Of a stretch of 50,000 nucleotides of DNA, positions 9,063 to 16,430 are shown in pieces. Origin of the DNA: Bacteroidota bacterium (GTDB lineage Bacteria > Bacteroidota > Bacteroidia > 2-12-FULL-35-15); the NCBI GenBank assembly GCA_947469885.1, contig CANIQT010000028.1:1-50000 (forward strand), read 5' to 3'. The translations under genes were made by a program, and so were the position numbers. Under the pieces are notes generated by a model that saw only the letters and a program-made list of their open reading frames with translations, was not told where the DNA came from and made no database searches. The stretch's first letter is position 1; every line of letters begins with the position of its first letter.

Positions 9063-9135
9063 TTTCACGCAAAGACGCAAAGCTCGCTAAGAATAATCAG
9101 AAAAAACTTAGCGCTCATTGCGTCTTTGCGTGAAA
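9063..9135. repeat. Hairpin of ACGCAAAG octamer repeats
   Basis: The 29-base arms 9063-9091 and 9107-9135 are inverted copies apart from a four-base mismatch in the middle. Each arm carries the direct repeat ACGCAAAG (period 8). CGCAAAGACGCAAAG hairpins recur between genes in many environmental bacteria. It lies between mntH and the smpB promoter. Confidence 0.8.
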
Positions 9136-9150
9136 CAAACAATAAACCTT

Positions 9151-9158
9151 TATCTTTG
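9151..9158 (+). promoter_or_regulatory. -7 element of smpB, decides its start
   Basis: TATCTTTG ends five bases before the ATG at 9163. The longer frame starting at 9118 would begin upstream of this promoter and inside the hairpin arm, so it is rejected. The distance predicts a leaderless or nearly leaderless message. Confidence 0.7.
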
Positions 9159-9162
9159 CCCC

Positions 9163-9615
9163 ATGAGCATCGAAAATACTATTAACATAAAAAACAAAAA
9201 AGCTTCGTTTGAGTTTGCTTTTATTGATAATTATACTGCCGGCATTCAGCTAACCGGAACAGAAATAAAAAGTATAAGGGAAGGTAAAGTAAATATTAAT
9301 GATGCTTTTTGTGTTTTTAACCGAGGAGAATTGCATGTAAGAAATATGCACGTGGCTCACTATTTTGAGGGAACTTATAATAATGTGGAGGAAAAAAGGG
9401 ATAGGAAATTGTTGTTGAACAAACAAGAACTGAATAAACTGGAGGGCAAACTAAAAGACCAAGGGCTCACAATTGTACCCATTAGATTGTTTATTAATGA
9501 TAAGGGTTTTGCTAAATTAGAAATTGCATTGGCAAAAGGAAAAAAGTTGTATGATAAACGGGATGATATTAAAAAGCGTGATACCGAACGAGAAGAGAAG
9601 CGAAGAATGAAGTAG
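9163..9615 (+). CDS. smpB: SsrA-binding protein SmpB
   Basis: A 150-residue partner of tmRNA in trans-translation, which rescues stalled ribosomes. Visible family signatures are [58 protein letters not shown], and the basic C-terminal tail [24 protein letters not shown] that becomes helical in the ribosomal decoding site. The start is taken at the internal Met ([12 protein letters not shown]) because a perfect -7 promoter element lies just upstream. No tmRNA gene is visible in the window. A strong terminator follows. Confidence 0.95.
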   Translation: MSIENTINIKNKKASFEFAFIDNYTAGIQLTGTEIKSIREGKVNINDAFCVFNRGELHVRNMHVAHYFEGTYNNVEEKRDRKLLLNKQELNKLEGKLKDQGLTIVPIRLFINDKGFAKLEIALAKGKKLYDKRDDIKKRDTEREEKRRMK

Positions 9616-9630
9616 TTTTTTACTTAAAAG

Positions 9631-9657
9631 AAAACCCTCGATTTCTCAAGGGTTTTT
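9631..9657. terminator. Intrinsic terminator after smpB
   Basis: An 8-bp stem AAAACCCT (9631-9638) with AGGGTTTT (9649-9656), followed by T-rich sequence. It may also serve pntB from the other side. Confidence 0.8.
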
Positions 9658-9695
9658 GTTTTTTACAACGGAATTTTTTACTTCACTTCAACTAC

Positions 9696-11093
9696 TTATT
9701 TCAAAAAGCCCAATAGCTTTTCAACACTAACTTTTGCATCTCCATAAAGCATTTCCGAATTTGGTTTGTAGAACAAAGGATTGTCTTCGCCTGAATAACC
9801 TGCAGACATGGAGCGTTTCATAATGATTACTTTTTCTGCTTTCCACACTTCTATCACCGGCATTCCGTAAATAGAACTTGCAGGGTCGTCCTGTGCACTT
9901 GGGTTTACCACATCGTTTGCTCCAATTACCATAACCACATCTGTAGTTGGCATATCTTCATTAATCTCGTCCATCTCCAAAACAATATCATAAGGCACAT
10001 TTGCTTCAGCTAATAATACATTCATATGTCCCGGCAAACGACCGGCAACAGGGTGAATTGCGAATCTTACTTTTTTACCTGCTTTTTGTAATGTTTGAAC
10101 CATATCATAAATAGGATACTGTGCTTTGGCAACAGCCATTCCATAACCGGGAACAATTACAATTGATTTTGCCTCTTTTAATAAAGCAGCAACTTCTTCG
10201 TGATTTAAGGATGTTACTTCACCTTCAATCGCTTTAGCTACTCCTACAGGGCCATTTCCAAAACCACCTAAAATAACAGAGACAAAAGAACGATTCATAG
10301 CATGGCACATGTGAATGGAAAGAATGGCTCCTGAACTACCCACCAATGCACCTGTTACAATTAATAAATCGTTGCCCAGCATAAATCCTGCTGCTGATGC
10401 TGCCCAACCGGAATAGGAGTTAAGCATACTCACCACCACCGGCATATCACCACCACCAATTGCCATTACCAACATAATTCCGATAAACGAAGCAATACCT
10501 GTCATTATATATAAATAGGGCAATCCTGCTGTACCTTCCTGCTGCGCAAACAAAACGCCTAACACAATACATGCTACCAATAAAATAATATTTACAGCAT
10601 GTCTGCCCGGATAAACCAAGGCTTTGCTTCGTACTTTTCCTTCCAGTTTTCCCCACGCAATTATAGAACCGGTGAAAGTAATAGCTCCAATAAAAATACC
10701 AATAAAAACTTCCACTAAGTGAATGCTGTGTGCCGGTCCTTCTATGGTTTGTGTGTGTGGGTCCATATAAGAACCAAAGCCAACTAACACAGCTGCTAAT
10801 CCCACAAAACTATGTAAGATAGCCACCAATTGTGGCATGGATGTCATTTCTACTTTGCGGGCAAGCATTAAACCAATTACCGATGCAATGGCAATTGCCA
10901 CAATGATGTAAGTATGTCCTGCCACGCCTTGCCCGAATACAGTAGCTATAATGGCAATTGCCATTCCTATGATACCATAAAACACACCGCGTTTTGCTGA
11001 TTCCTGCGAGGATAGACTACCTAAACTTAATATAAACAGGATACTTGCAAATAAGTAAGCTGCTGTTTGAATTTCCTTTGCTATAACAATCAT
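9696..11093 (-). CDS. pntB: Proton-translocating NAD(P) transhydrogenase, beta subunit
   Basis: A 465-residue inner-membrane subunit (E. coli PntB is about the same length). The N-terminal ~270 residues are hydrophobic helices with family phrases ([33 protein letters not shown]). The C-terminal domain III binds NADP(H): [46 protein letters not shown] and [11 protein letters not shown], all diagnostic. With PntA it couples proton entry to hydride transfer from NADH to NADP+, supplying NADPH. It lies 68 bases downstream of pntA on the same strand and is surely co-transcribed. Confidence 0.96.
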   Translation of the reverse strand: MIVIAKEIQTAAYLFASILFILSLGSLSSQESAKRGVFYGIIGMAIAIIATVFGQGVAGHTYIIVAIAIASVIGLMLARKVEMTSMPQLVAILHSFVGLAAVLVGFGSYMDPHTQTIEGPAHSIHLVEVFIGIFIGAITFTGSIIAWGKLEGKVRSKALVYPGRHAVNIILLVACIVLGVLFAQQEGTAGLPYLYIMTGIASFIGIMLVMAIGGGDMPVVVSMLNSYSGWAASAAGFMLGNDLLIVTGALVGSSGAILSIHMCHAMNRSFVSVILGGFGNGPVGVAKAIEGEVTSLNHEEVAALLKEAKSIVIVPGYGMAVAKAQYPIYDMVQTLQKAGKKVRFAIHPVAGRLPGHMNVLLAEANVPYDIVLEMDEINEDMPTTDVVMVIGANDVVNPSAQDDPASSIYGMPVIEVWKAEKVIIMKRSMSAGYSGEDNPLFYKPNSEMLYGDAKVSVEKLLGFLK

Positions 11094-11140
11094 AATTTCT
11101 TTTTGACTCTTTTTATTTTTATTTTGTTTCTACGAAAAAG

Positions 11141-11160
11141 GTTGCTGAGCCTGTCGAAGC
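11141..11160. repeat. Single arm of a GCTTCGACAGGCTCAG repeat
   Basis: The minus strand reads GCTTCGACAGGCTCAGC directly after the pntA stop codon. I recognise this phrase as a recurrent intergenic palindrome arm in many bacterial genomes; only one arm is present here, inside the pntA-pntB gap. Confidence 0.4.
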
Positions 11161-11161
11161 A

Positions 11162-12706
11162 CTATTTTTTAAACATTTTCAACATACGGTGAGTAACCAC
11201 AAATCCTCCAACAATATTAATGCTGGCAACCAAAATAGCAATACCAGCTATAATTGTTAAAGGGTTTTTGATATCATCAGTTGTTTGCAACAATCCACCA
11301 ATTACAATAATCCCACTGATGGCATTGGTTACAGCCATTAATGGAGTATGCAGCGAGTGCGACACGTTAGTAATTAATTGCCAACCAACAAACACTGCTA
11401 ATACAAACACTGTGAAATGTTGAATAAATTCCCCCGGTGCAAACTTGCCAACCATAAACAACAATGCTCCCACTACTGCCAAGGTAATCATCATAGACAT
11501 AGATGCTTTTTTCGATTTCTCTGCATCCGATGCTCTTACTTCTTCTGCTGTTGGCGGAACAACTTTCGGTTTTCCTCCTGCCGTTGGGCTTACAGGTAGT
11601 GGTGCAGGTGGCCAGTGAATTTCACCATTATAAGTTACCATAGCTCTTGTTACCACAGCATCTTCCATGTCAATCTTCCATTTCTCTGCCTTGCCCATAT
11701 CATCTAATAAATGACACAGGTTGTTTCCATACAACTGAGAAGCCTGACTTGGTAATTGAGATAATTTTCCAACCATGGTCACGCCATTGTCGGTGGTGTA
11801 CACTTCACCGTTTCGGGTAAGCGCACAGTTACCTCCGGTAGATGCCGCCAAATCAACAATTACCGAACCCGGTTTCATAGCAGCTACGTGATAATCCATC
11901 CACAATCTTGGAGCTGGTCTGCCCGGTATTTGAGCAGTAGTTATTACAAGGTCCACTTCTTTGGCTTGCTCCAGAAATAACTTCATCTCTGCTTCAATAA
12001 ATTCCTTACTCATTTCTTTTGAGTAACCCGAAGACGTAGCACCGTCTTCATTTATTTCAACAGTCAGGAATTGCGCACCCATTGATTCAATTTGTTCCGC
12101 AACTTCTTTTCTAGTATCAAAAGCTCTTACAATTGCTCCCAACGAATTGGCAGCACCAATAGCAGCCAAACCAGCTACTCCCGCACCAATCACCAATACC
12201 TTGGCAGGTTCTACTTTTCCGGCAGCTGTAATTTGTCCGTTCAGAAATCTTCCGAAATAGAACGAACCTTCTATCACTGCTCTGTATCCTGCAATATTTG
12301 CCATAGATGACAACACATCCATTTTCTGTGCCCTGGAAATACGTGGTATCGCATCCATTGCAATGGCATTCACTTTTTTGTCGGCTAATTTCTGAAGCAA
12401 CGGTTGATTTTGTGCAGGCCACAGGTAACTCAACATTACCAAACCTTCGTGCATCATATCCACTTCCTCCATGGTAGGCTCTTTCACCTTCAATACAATG
12501 TCCGATTTACCATAAATTTCAGCAGCAGTGCTCACAATTTTAGCACCCGCTTCTTCAAATTCTTTATCCGAAAAATTGGCTTTTACTCCCGCATTGTGCT
12601 CAATATACACTTCAAAACCCTGCTTCTGAAGTCGTTTAACGGTTTTTGGGGTAGCCGCCACCCTTAATTCATTCTGCGAAATTTCCGCTGGAACTCCTAC
12701 TTTCAT
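11162..12706 (-). CDS. pntA: Proton-translocating NAD(P) transhydrogenase, alpha subunit
   Basis: A 514-residue full-length alpha subunit carrying both domain I and the membrane anchor, as in E. coli rather than the split form. Domain I starts [20 protein letters not shown] and contains the Rossmann loop [17 protein letters not shown] with the NAD-discriminating acidic residue in FDTR. Further family signatures are [11 protein letters not shown] and [14 protein letters not shown]. After a proline-rich linker (about 370-400), four hydrophobic helices form the C-terminal membrane part. It pairs with pntB just downstream. Its upstream region holds a candidate -7 element and then the first 21-bp repeat array. 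Confidence 0.96.
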   Translation of the reverse strand: MKVGVPAEISQNELRVAATPKTVKRLQKQGFEVYIEHNAGVKANFSDKEFEEAGAKIVSTAAEIYGKSDIVLKVKEPTMEEVDMMHEGLVMLSYLWPAQNQPLLQKLADKKVNAIAMDAIPRISRAQKMDVLSSMANIAGYRAVIEGSFYFGRFLNGQITAAGKVEPAKVLVIGAGVAGLAAIGAANSLGAIVRAFDTRKEVAEQIESMGAQFLTVEINEDGATSSGYSKEMSKEFIEAEMKLFLEQAKEVDLVITTAQIPGRPAPRLWMDYHVAAMKPGSVIVDLAASTGGNCALTRNGEVYTTDNGVTMVGKLSQLPSQASQLYGNNLCHLLDDMGKAEKWKIDMEDAVVTRAMVTYNGEIHWPPAPLPVSPTAGGKPKVVPPTAEEVRASDAEKSKKASMSMMITLAVVGALLFMVGKFAPGEFIQHFTVFVLAVFVGWQLITNVSHSLHTPLMAVTNAISGIIVIGGLLQTTDDIKNPLTIIAGIAILVASINIVGGFVVTHRMLKMFKK

Positions 12707-12751
12707 TTTATTTCAATTTGATAATTTTTTACCTGCAATTTTTTTTGCGAT

Positions 12752-12760
12752 GCGAAAGTA
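12752..12760 (-). promoter_or_regulatory. Candidate -7 element of pntA
   Basis: The minus strand reads TACTTTCGC, a variant of TAnnTTTG that also appears before two other genes in this window (22600-22608 and 25380-25388). It is 46 bases upstream of the start. Confidence 0.4.
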
Positions 12761-12827
12761 GTAAAATTATAAATAGGTGCAAACATTAAGGATGTAATAT
12801 GGTAATGTTTTAAATGGTTTTTGGGAA

Positions 12828-13121
12828 AATGAATCATTCTACCTGTACACTTTATTATTTCGTGAACTATCAGAGCAATTTTGACAACACGCAAAGTTAC
12901 CCTGAGTGCACAAAAAATGATTCCGACAGTAGGTTGTGCTATTCTGAGTACACAAAAAATGACTCTGACAATATGCAGAATGACTCTGAGTACACAAAAA
13001 ATCATTTTTTGTGTACTCAGAGTCATTTTTTTAGTTGAAAAAACTCCTCTGAGTACAGGTAGAGTAGTTCTACTTATAAGTAGAGTCGCTCTACCTGTAA
13101 GTAGAATGACTAACTTTTTAG
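12828..13121. repeat. 21-bp tandem array A (14 units)
   Basis: Fourteen consecutive units of exactly 21 bases fill the divergent gap between pntA and the sigma-factor gene. Most units end in a TTCTGAGTACAC-like half and begin with an AAAAAATGA- or GTAGAGT-like half. Units 9-10 read in inverted orientation, creating a perfect 49-base palindrome at 12979-13027, and units 11-13 form a second near-palindrome at 13054-13099. The open frames found here on both strands follow from the period being a multiple of three and are not taken as genes. The rest of the 12707-13298 gap holds only the pntA promoter region and unremarkable AT-rich sequence. Confidence 0.85.
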
Positions 13122-13298
13122 CAAAATCAATGATTCCGTCTTTTTTTTGAACCAAAAACATACTTTAAAGGTACAATTTGGCAGTTTTGTGCAAATGGTA
13201 TGTTTTTTAACAGAAAACTCGGTCTTGAAATTTATTTTCAAAAATTTAAAGTATTTTTAAGTTTCATTCGTCTTGTATAGTATAACGCACAAATTTCA

Positions 13299-13871
13299 AT
13301 GGGTAACTACACCGTTAGTGAATTAAAAACTGAAGAACTCAACACCACCATTCATCGCGAGAAAGGAAAGTTGTTGAATTTCATAAGCGGTAAAATGCCT
13401 TCTGTTGAAGATGCCGAAGATGTTCTGCAGGATGTCTTTTTTGAACTGGTAGAAAATTCGCGCGAGGATACTACCATAGAACAGGTAGCTTCTTGGTTGT
13501 ACAGGGTGGCAAGAAACAAAATTACGGACTGGTATCGAAAACGAAAAACCGAACGGTTCGAAAACAGGGTTATTTCTACGGATGAAGATGAAGAGCCGCT
13601 TTTGCTGACAGATATTATGGCATCAATGGAAGTTGCGGCAGATGACAGGATGATGTTAGGAGCAATTTCGGAACAATTGACAGAAGCACTGGAGTTATTG
13701 CCTGCAAAACAAAAAGACGTTTTTGTGATGCACGAACTGGAAGGGTTGAGTTTGAAACAGATTGCCGAAATTACCGATACACCAATCAAAACTGTTATTT
13801 CACGAAAACACTATGCGGTATCGTTTCTCAGAGAAAATTTAAGAGAGTTGTATAATGAATTGTTAAACTAA
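13299..13871 (+). CDS. RNA polymerase sigma factor, ECF (sigma-70 family)
   Basis: A 190-residue alternative sigma factor. Region 2 has the core-binding helix DAEDVLQDVFFELV (about 36-50) and the -10-recognition stretch ASWLYRVARNKITDWYRKRK (about 68-87). Region 4 spans about 130-180 with LPAKQKDVFVMHELEGLSLKQIAEITDTPIKTVISRKHYA, a typical helix-turn-helix. The linker between them is acidic. No obvious anti-sigma factor with a zinc motif follows; instead a small two-helix membrane protein comes next, which might serve that role. The target promoters are unknown. Confidence 0.88.
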   Translation: MGNYTVSELKTEELNTTIHREKGKLLNFISGKMPSVEDAEDVLQDVFFELVENSREDTTIEQVASWLYRVARNKITDWYRKRKTERFENRVISTDEDEEPLLLTDIMASMEVAADDRMMLGAISEQLTEALELLPAKQKDVFVMHELEGLSLKQIAEITDTPIKTVISRKHYAVSFLRENLRELYNELLN

Positions 13872-13885
13872 AAAAATAAAAATTT

Positions 13886-14027
13886 AACACATAGGCACAT
13901 AGAAAAAAGAAACGGGATAGTTCTTCTTCGAAGAAAACACATAGTCATAGTATTTAACAGCTATGTGAAATGCAAAGCATCTGTGATTACTTTTTTTAAA
14001 CCAATATATCCTATGTTCCTATGTGTT
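13886..14027. repeat. Inverted repeat of ACATAGGC octamers
   Basis: The 17-base arms 13886-13902 and 14011-14027 match in inverted orientation with one mismatch; each holds two copies of a CACATAG word at 8-base spacing. Further loose copies (CACATAGTCATAG, GCTATGTG) lie between the arms. It occupies most of the gap after the sigma gene. Confidence 0.65.
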
Positions 14028-14107
14028 TATATTTTTTTTAAACCATTAAGAGTAATAGTAAAAGGATAAATGAATTTTCAAATTAATAATTAATAAAACT
14101 AAAAAAA

Positions 14108-14440
14108 ATGAAATCAAAATTTGTAGTATTTAAAGTAGTCAAAATTGCAGCAGCAATTTTATTTTTCGGCACCTTGTTCGGCTTCGGCACCATGTATCTT
14201 TGGAACTGGTTAGTGCCAACCTTGTTTCACGGACCAGTAATTAATTTCTGGCAAACCATAGGATTGTTTGTATTGTCAAAAATCCTGTTTGGAGGTTTCC
14301 ACGGAAAAGGCGGAGGCAGAGGCTGGAGAGGAAACAGCAAAATGAGAGAACGCTGGAAACAAAAAATGGAAGAGCGCATGGCAAACATGACCGAAGAAGA
14401 AAAAGAAAAAATGAAAACTCGCTGCGGACAGTATTTTTAA
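14108..14440 (+). CDS. Small two-helix membrane protein of unknown function
   Basis: 110 residues. Two hydrophobic segments (about 10-31 and 45-62) are joined by the conserved-looking phrase MYLWNWLVPTLFHGPVINFWQ. A Gly/Lys/Arg-rich hinge (GGFHGKGGGRGWRG) follows, and then a highly charged helix (MRERWKQKMEERMANMTEEEKEKMK) with one cysteine near the C-terminus. I have seen this arrangement in small Bacteroidota membrane proteins encoded next to ECF sigma factors, but no function is known to me. Position suggests it may be co-regulated with, or act on, the sigma factor. No signal-peptide cleavage site is visible. Confidence 0.65.
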   Translation: MKSKFVVFKVVKIAAAILFFGTLFGFGTMYLWNWLVPTLFHGPVINFWQTIGLFVLSKILFGGFHGKGGGRGWRGNSKMRERWKQKMEERMANMTEEEKEKMKTRCGQYF

Positions 14441-14444
14441 GTGC

Positions 14445-14479
14445 TACCCCTGTCAGGGTTCCAAACCCTGACAGGGGTA
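14445..14479. repeat. Perfect 16-bp hairpin (CCCCTGTCAGGG type)
   Basis: Arms 14445-14460 and 14464-14479 are perfectly complementary around a three-base loop. Each arm is itself partly self-complementary (CCTGTCAGG). It is GC-rich against an AT-rich background, has no T-run, and sits between the small membrane protein and the HMA-like gene. It resembles REP-type elements. Confidence 0.75.
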
Positions 14480-14510
14480 AACACGAAAAACGAAAAAAAA
14501 ACTATTTCTT

Positions 14511-14747
14511 ATGACAATAACAATAACCGAAAATAAACAAACTATACTGGTTTTTAAAACCAACATCAGTAAACAAAGTCAGGTAAAAAAACTTTCGTCG
14601 GTTTTAAATAAACCTGAAATAATAAACTGGAACATTGATTTGGAAGATTGTGATAAAGTGTTGCGAATAGTAACTGACGGATTAACGGTAGATAAAATAA
14701 TTTATGAGGTAAACCAAACAGGGGTATATTGTGCAGAGTTGGAATAA
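14511..14747 (+). CDS. Small HMA-fold-like protein without the CxxC motif
   Basis: 78 residues with the length and beta-alpha-beta pattern of heavy-metal-associated domains (TILVFKTNI, KKLSSVLNKPEIINWNIDLEDCDKVLRIV, TVDKIIYEVNQTGVYCAELE). The metal-binding CxxC loop after the first strand is absent, replaced by ISKQSQ, so copper binding in the usual way is not expected. Such proteins are common in Bacteroidota. It follows the sigma-factor cluster on the same strand and precedes a secreted Cys/His-rich protein, so a metal-stress context is possible but unproven. Confidence 0.6.
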   Translation: MTITITENKQTILVFKTNISKQSQVKKLSSVLNKPEIINWNIDLEDCDKVLRIVTDGLTVDKIIYEVNQTGVYCAELE

Positions 14748-14796
14748 CACAACAAAATTTAACACTCTTTCTATAGCTACTTTATAATTATTCTTT

Positions 14797-14804
14797 TACT
14801 TTTG
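14797..14804 (+). promoter_or_regulatory. -7 element of the secreted Cys/His protein gene
   Basis: TACTTTTG, a perfect TAnnTTTG, 41 bases upstream of the 14846 ATG. Confidence 0.55.
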
Positions 14805-14845
14805 TTTCACCAAAAAAATATTAATCATTCTAAATCAAAAACAAA

Positions 14846-15151
14846 ATGAAAAAAATTGCATTATTTATTGTAGCCTCTTCATTCTCTTTGGCAGTGAACG
14901 CACAAGACTCAAAAACAAAAACATCAGCAACAACTCCAGCTGCTCCTGCCGGAACAACTGCTGCAACTGCAACACAAGTGGCTGTTCAACCAGCCGCAAA
15001 TCCAAAAGATTTGAAAGACCACTTATGTACAATGGCTTGTAAAAACAACAACGGAGTACATGTTTATGCACACGGTGAAAAAGGACACACCTGCACAGAT
15101 GCTTGCAAAAAAACTGCAGCTCCGGCTCCAGCCACTGCTCCTAAAAAGTAA
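14846..15151 (+). CDS. Small secreted Cys/His-rich protein, possible metal binder
   Basis: 101 residues. A signal peptide (1-20, ending VNAQ) is followed by a low-complexity Ala/Thr/Pro stretch. Then comes a compact motif at about 56-92: HLCTMACKN..GVHVYAHGEKGHTCTDACKK, with two CTxxC pairs flanking three histidines. The paired CTxxC and HxxxHGxxGH arrangement suggests metal coordination in the periplasm. I do not recognise a named domain. An Ala/Pro tail ends the protein. The gene has its own -7 promoter element and a strong terminator. Confidence 0.6.
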   Translation: MKKIALFIVASSFSLAVNAQDSKTKTSATTPAAPAGTTAATATQVAVQPAANPKDLKDHLCTMACKNNNGVHVYAHGEKGHTCTDACKKTAAPAPATAPKK

Positions 15152-15170
15152 TCATTCATTTAATTTTAAT

Positions 15171-15210
15171 AACAAAAAAGTCCCCCGAATTTTCGAGGGA
15201 CTTTTTTGTT
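15171..15210. terminator. Bidirectional intrinsic terminator
   Basis: A 14-bp stem pairs 15171-15184 with 15197-15210, with A-run and T-run flanks; it serves the converging genes on both sides. Confidence 0.88.
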
Positions 15211-15229
15211 TCCAGTAAGACGAATAAAT

Positions 15230-16270
15230 TTATTCTTTTATCAATTTTTTTCTCACCGTTCTATCACCTGTTTTAATTTCCACAAAATAAATTCCATCTG
15301 CTTCATTACTCAAATCAATCTTTAAATTATTTAATTGTTTGGTGCTTGATTGATAAACAATTTCTCCCAACACATTATATACATTAACCAATAACGAATT
15401 ACCTATCACTAATGTACTCTCCAAAGTAAACTTCCCTTCCGATGGATTTGGATAAACGGTAATATTATTTTCATTTAATTCAGATATACCTACTTCTCCA
15501 TTGCACGGAGGATTCACCGAACCCCACTGATACAGCTTCACATCATCCAAAATTAATTCAGTACCCGAACTGTTCACATGTCCCCAATTGGTAAATTTAA
15601 TGGTATGAGAAGTACTACTGGCAACAAAAGTAACAAGGAAACGAATCCCAACTCCCGAAGGCGAAGGAGTAGGTCGGTTGCCTAACATTATATTTCCAAA
15701 ACCAACATCCAGTGCAAACACACCTCTTTCCGTTTGACTTTCACCACCGGCCCAAAATTCGAGCACATAATTTCCACCTGGAGTTAGTCCACTCACCGTT
15801 TGCGAAAGACTTAAACCCGTTGCACCACCATAGCCCGATTCACTTATCGGGTAACCTGATCCTACAGGAATTCCCGTAACACTGCAAAATGTATTATTGA
15901 TGCAAGAAGTATCGCCAAGTGTTGCATTGCACGCACTGCAATAATGATTACCCAAATACACCGCCAGCGAACCTTGAATAATTGCTGTGTAGCCAATATC
16001 AACAATATCAGCATAAGTAGAAGGCCCACCACCGGTGCAAGTCCAGTTGGCAATGTTGCAATTGTAATAAGAAGAGTTTGGGCAGTAACTGCTCGCAAAC
16101 CAATTTTCAGGAATACAATTGTTGTTTTCAAACCCCCCATTTTGAATCAGGTTGGTGCCGCCTGCATACACCGTATCGTTTTGATAATAACATTGAACAC
16201 ACAGCACCTGTGCTGACGAAAGTGTTATGGCAGAAATAAAGATGCTGAGAAGTAGTAGTTGTTTTTTCAT
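15230..16270 (-). CDS. Secreted T9SS type A sorting-domain protein
   Basis: 346 residues. A signal peptide (1-20, ending LSSAQ) is followed by a jelly-roll-like module: NLIQNGGFENNNCIPENWF, LAVYLGNHYC, LSQTVSGLTPGGNYVLEFWAGGE, HTIKFTNWGHV and ILDDVKLYQ. This is the pattern of carbohydrate-binding or DUF642-like beta sandwiches. Residues about 270-346 form a T9SS type A sorting domain: VYPNPSEGKFTLES, then VNVYNVLGEIVYQ, DLSNEADGIYFVEI and the terminal VRKKLIKE. It has many cysteines in the N-terminal half, unusual for this compartment unless disulfide bonded. Ligand unknown. Confidence 0.85.
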   Translation of the reverse strand: MKKQLLLLSIFISAITLSSAQVLCVQCYYQNDTVYAGGTNLIQNGGFENNNCIPENWFASSYCPNSSYYNCNIANWTCTGGGPSTYADIVDIGYTAIIQGSLAVYLGNHYCSACNATLGDTSCINNTFCSVTGIPVGSGYPISESGYGGATGLSLSQTVSGLTPGGNYVLEFWAGGESQTERGVFALDVGFGNIMLGNRPTPSPSGVGIRFLVTFVASSTSHTIKFTNWGHVNSSGTELILDDVKLYQWGSVNPPCNGEVGISELNENNITVYPNPSEGKFTLESTLVIGNSLLVNVYNVLGEIVYQSSTKQLNNLKIDLSNEADGIYFVEIKTGDRTVRKKLIKE

Positions 16271-16300
16271 TTTTGTTTGTATTAAGGATTAATTATATGC

Positions 16301-16308
16301 CAAAGATA
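16301..16308 (-). promoter_or_regulatory. -7 element of the 15230-16270 gene
   Basis: TATCTTTG on the minus strand, 30 bases upstream of the start codon. Confidence 0.6.
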
Positions 16309-16391
16309 AAAATTATTTTTAAGCAAATTGATTTCGGAGTTGCTATTCGTAAATTCGTATTGATTCGTTATTTGTACTTGAAAAAAAGATA

Positions 16392-16399
16392 TACCTTTG
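16392..16399 (+). promoter_or_regulatory. -7 element that sets the start at 16431
   Basis: TACCTTTG ends 31 bases before the ATG at 16431. An in-frame ATG at 16401 would lie at or before the transcription start and would mask the signal peptide. Confidence 0.6.
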
Positions 16400-16430
16400 G
16401 GTGCTAATTAAACAAGAAAATCTCTCTCTA

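Noticed and set aside
9118..9162. Longer N-terminus for SmpB
   Set aside because: The added residues come from a hairpin arm and from the promoter itself, and do not match the family.
12703..13161. Open frames across array A on both strands
   Set aside because: The period of 21 is a multiple of three, so any frame lacking a stop in one unit stays open. Products are hydrophobic repeats with no homology I recognise and reach both strands at once.
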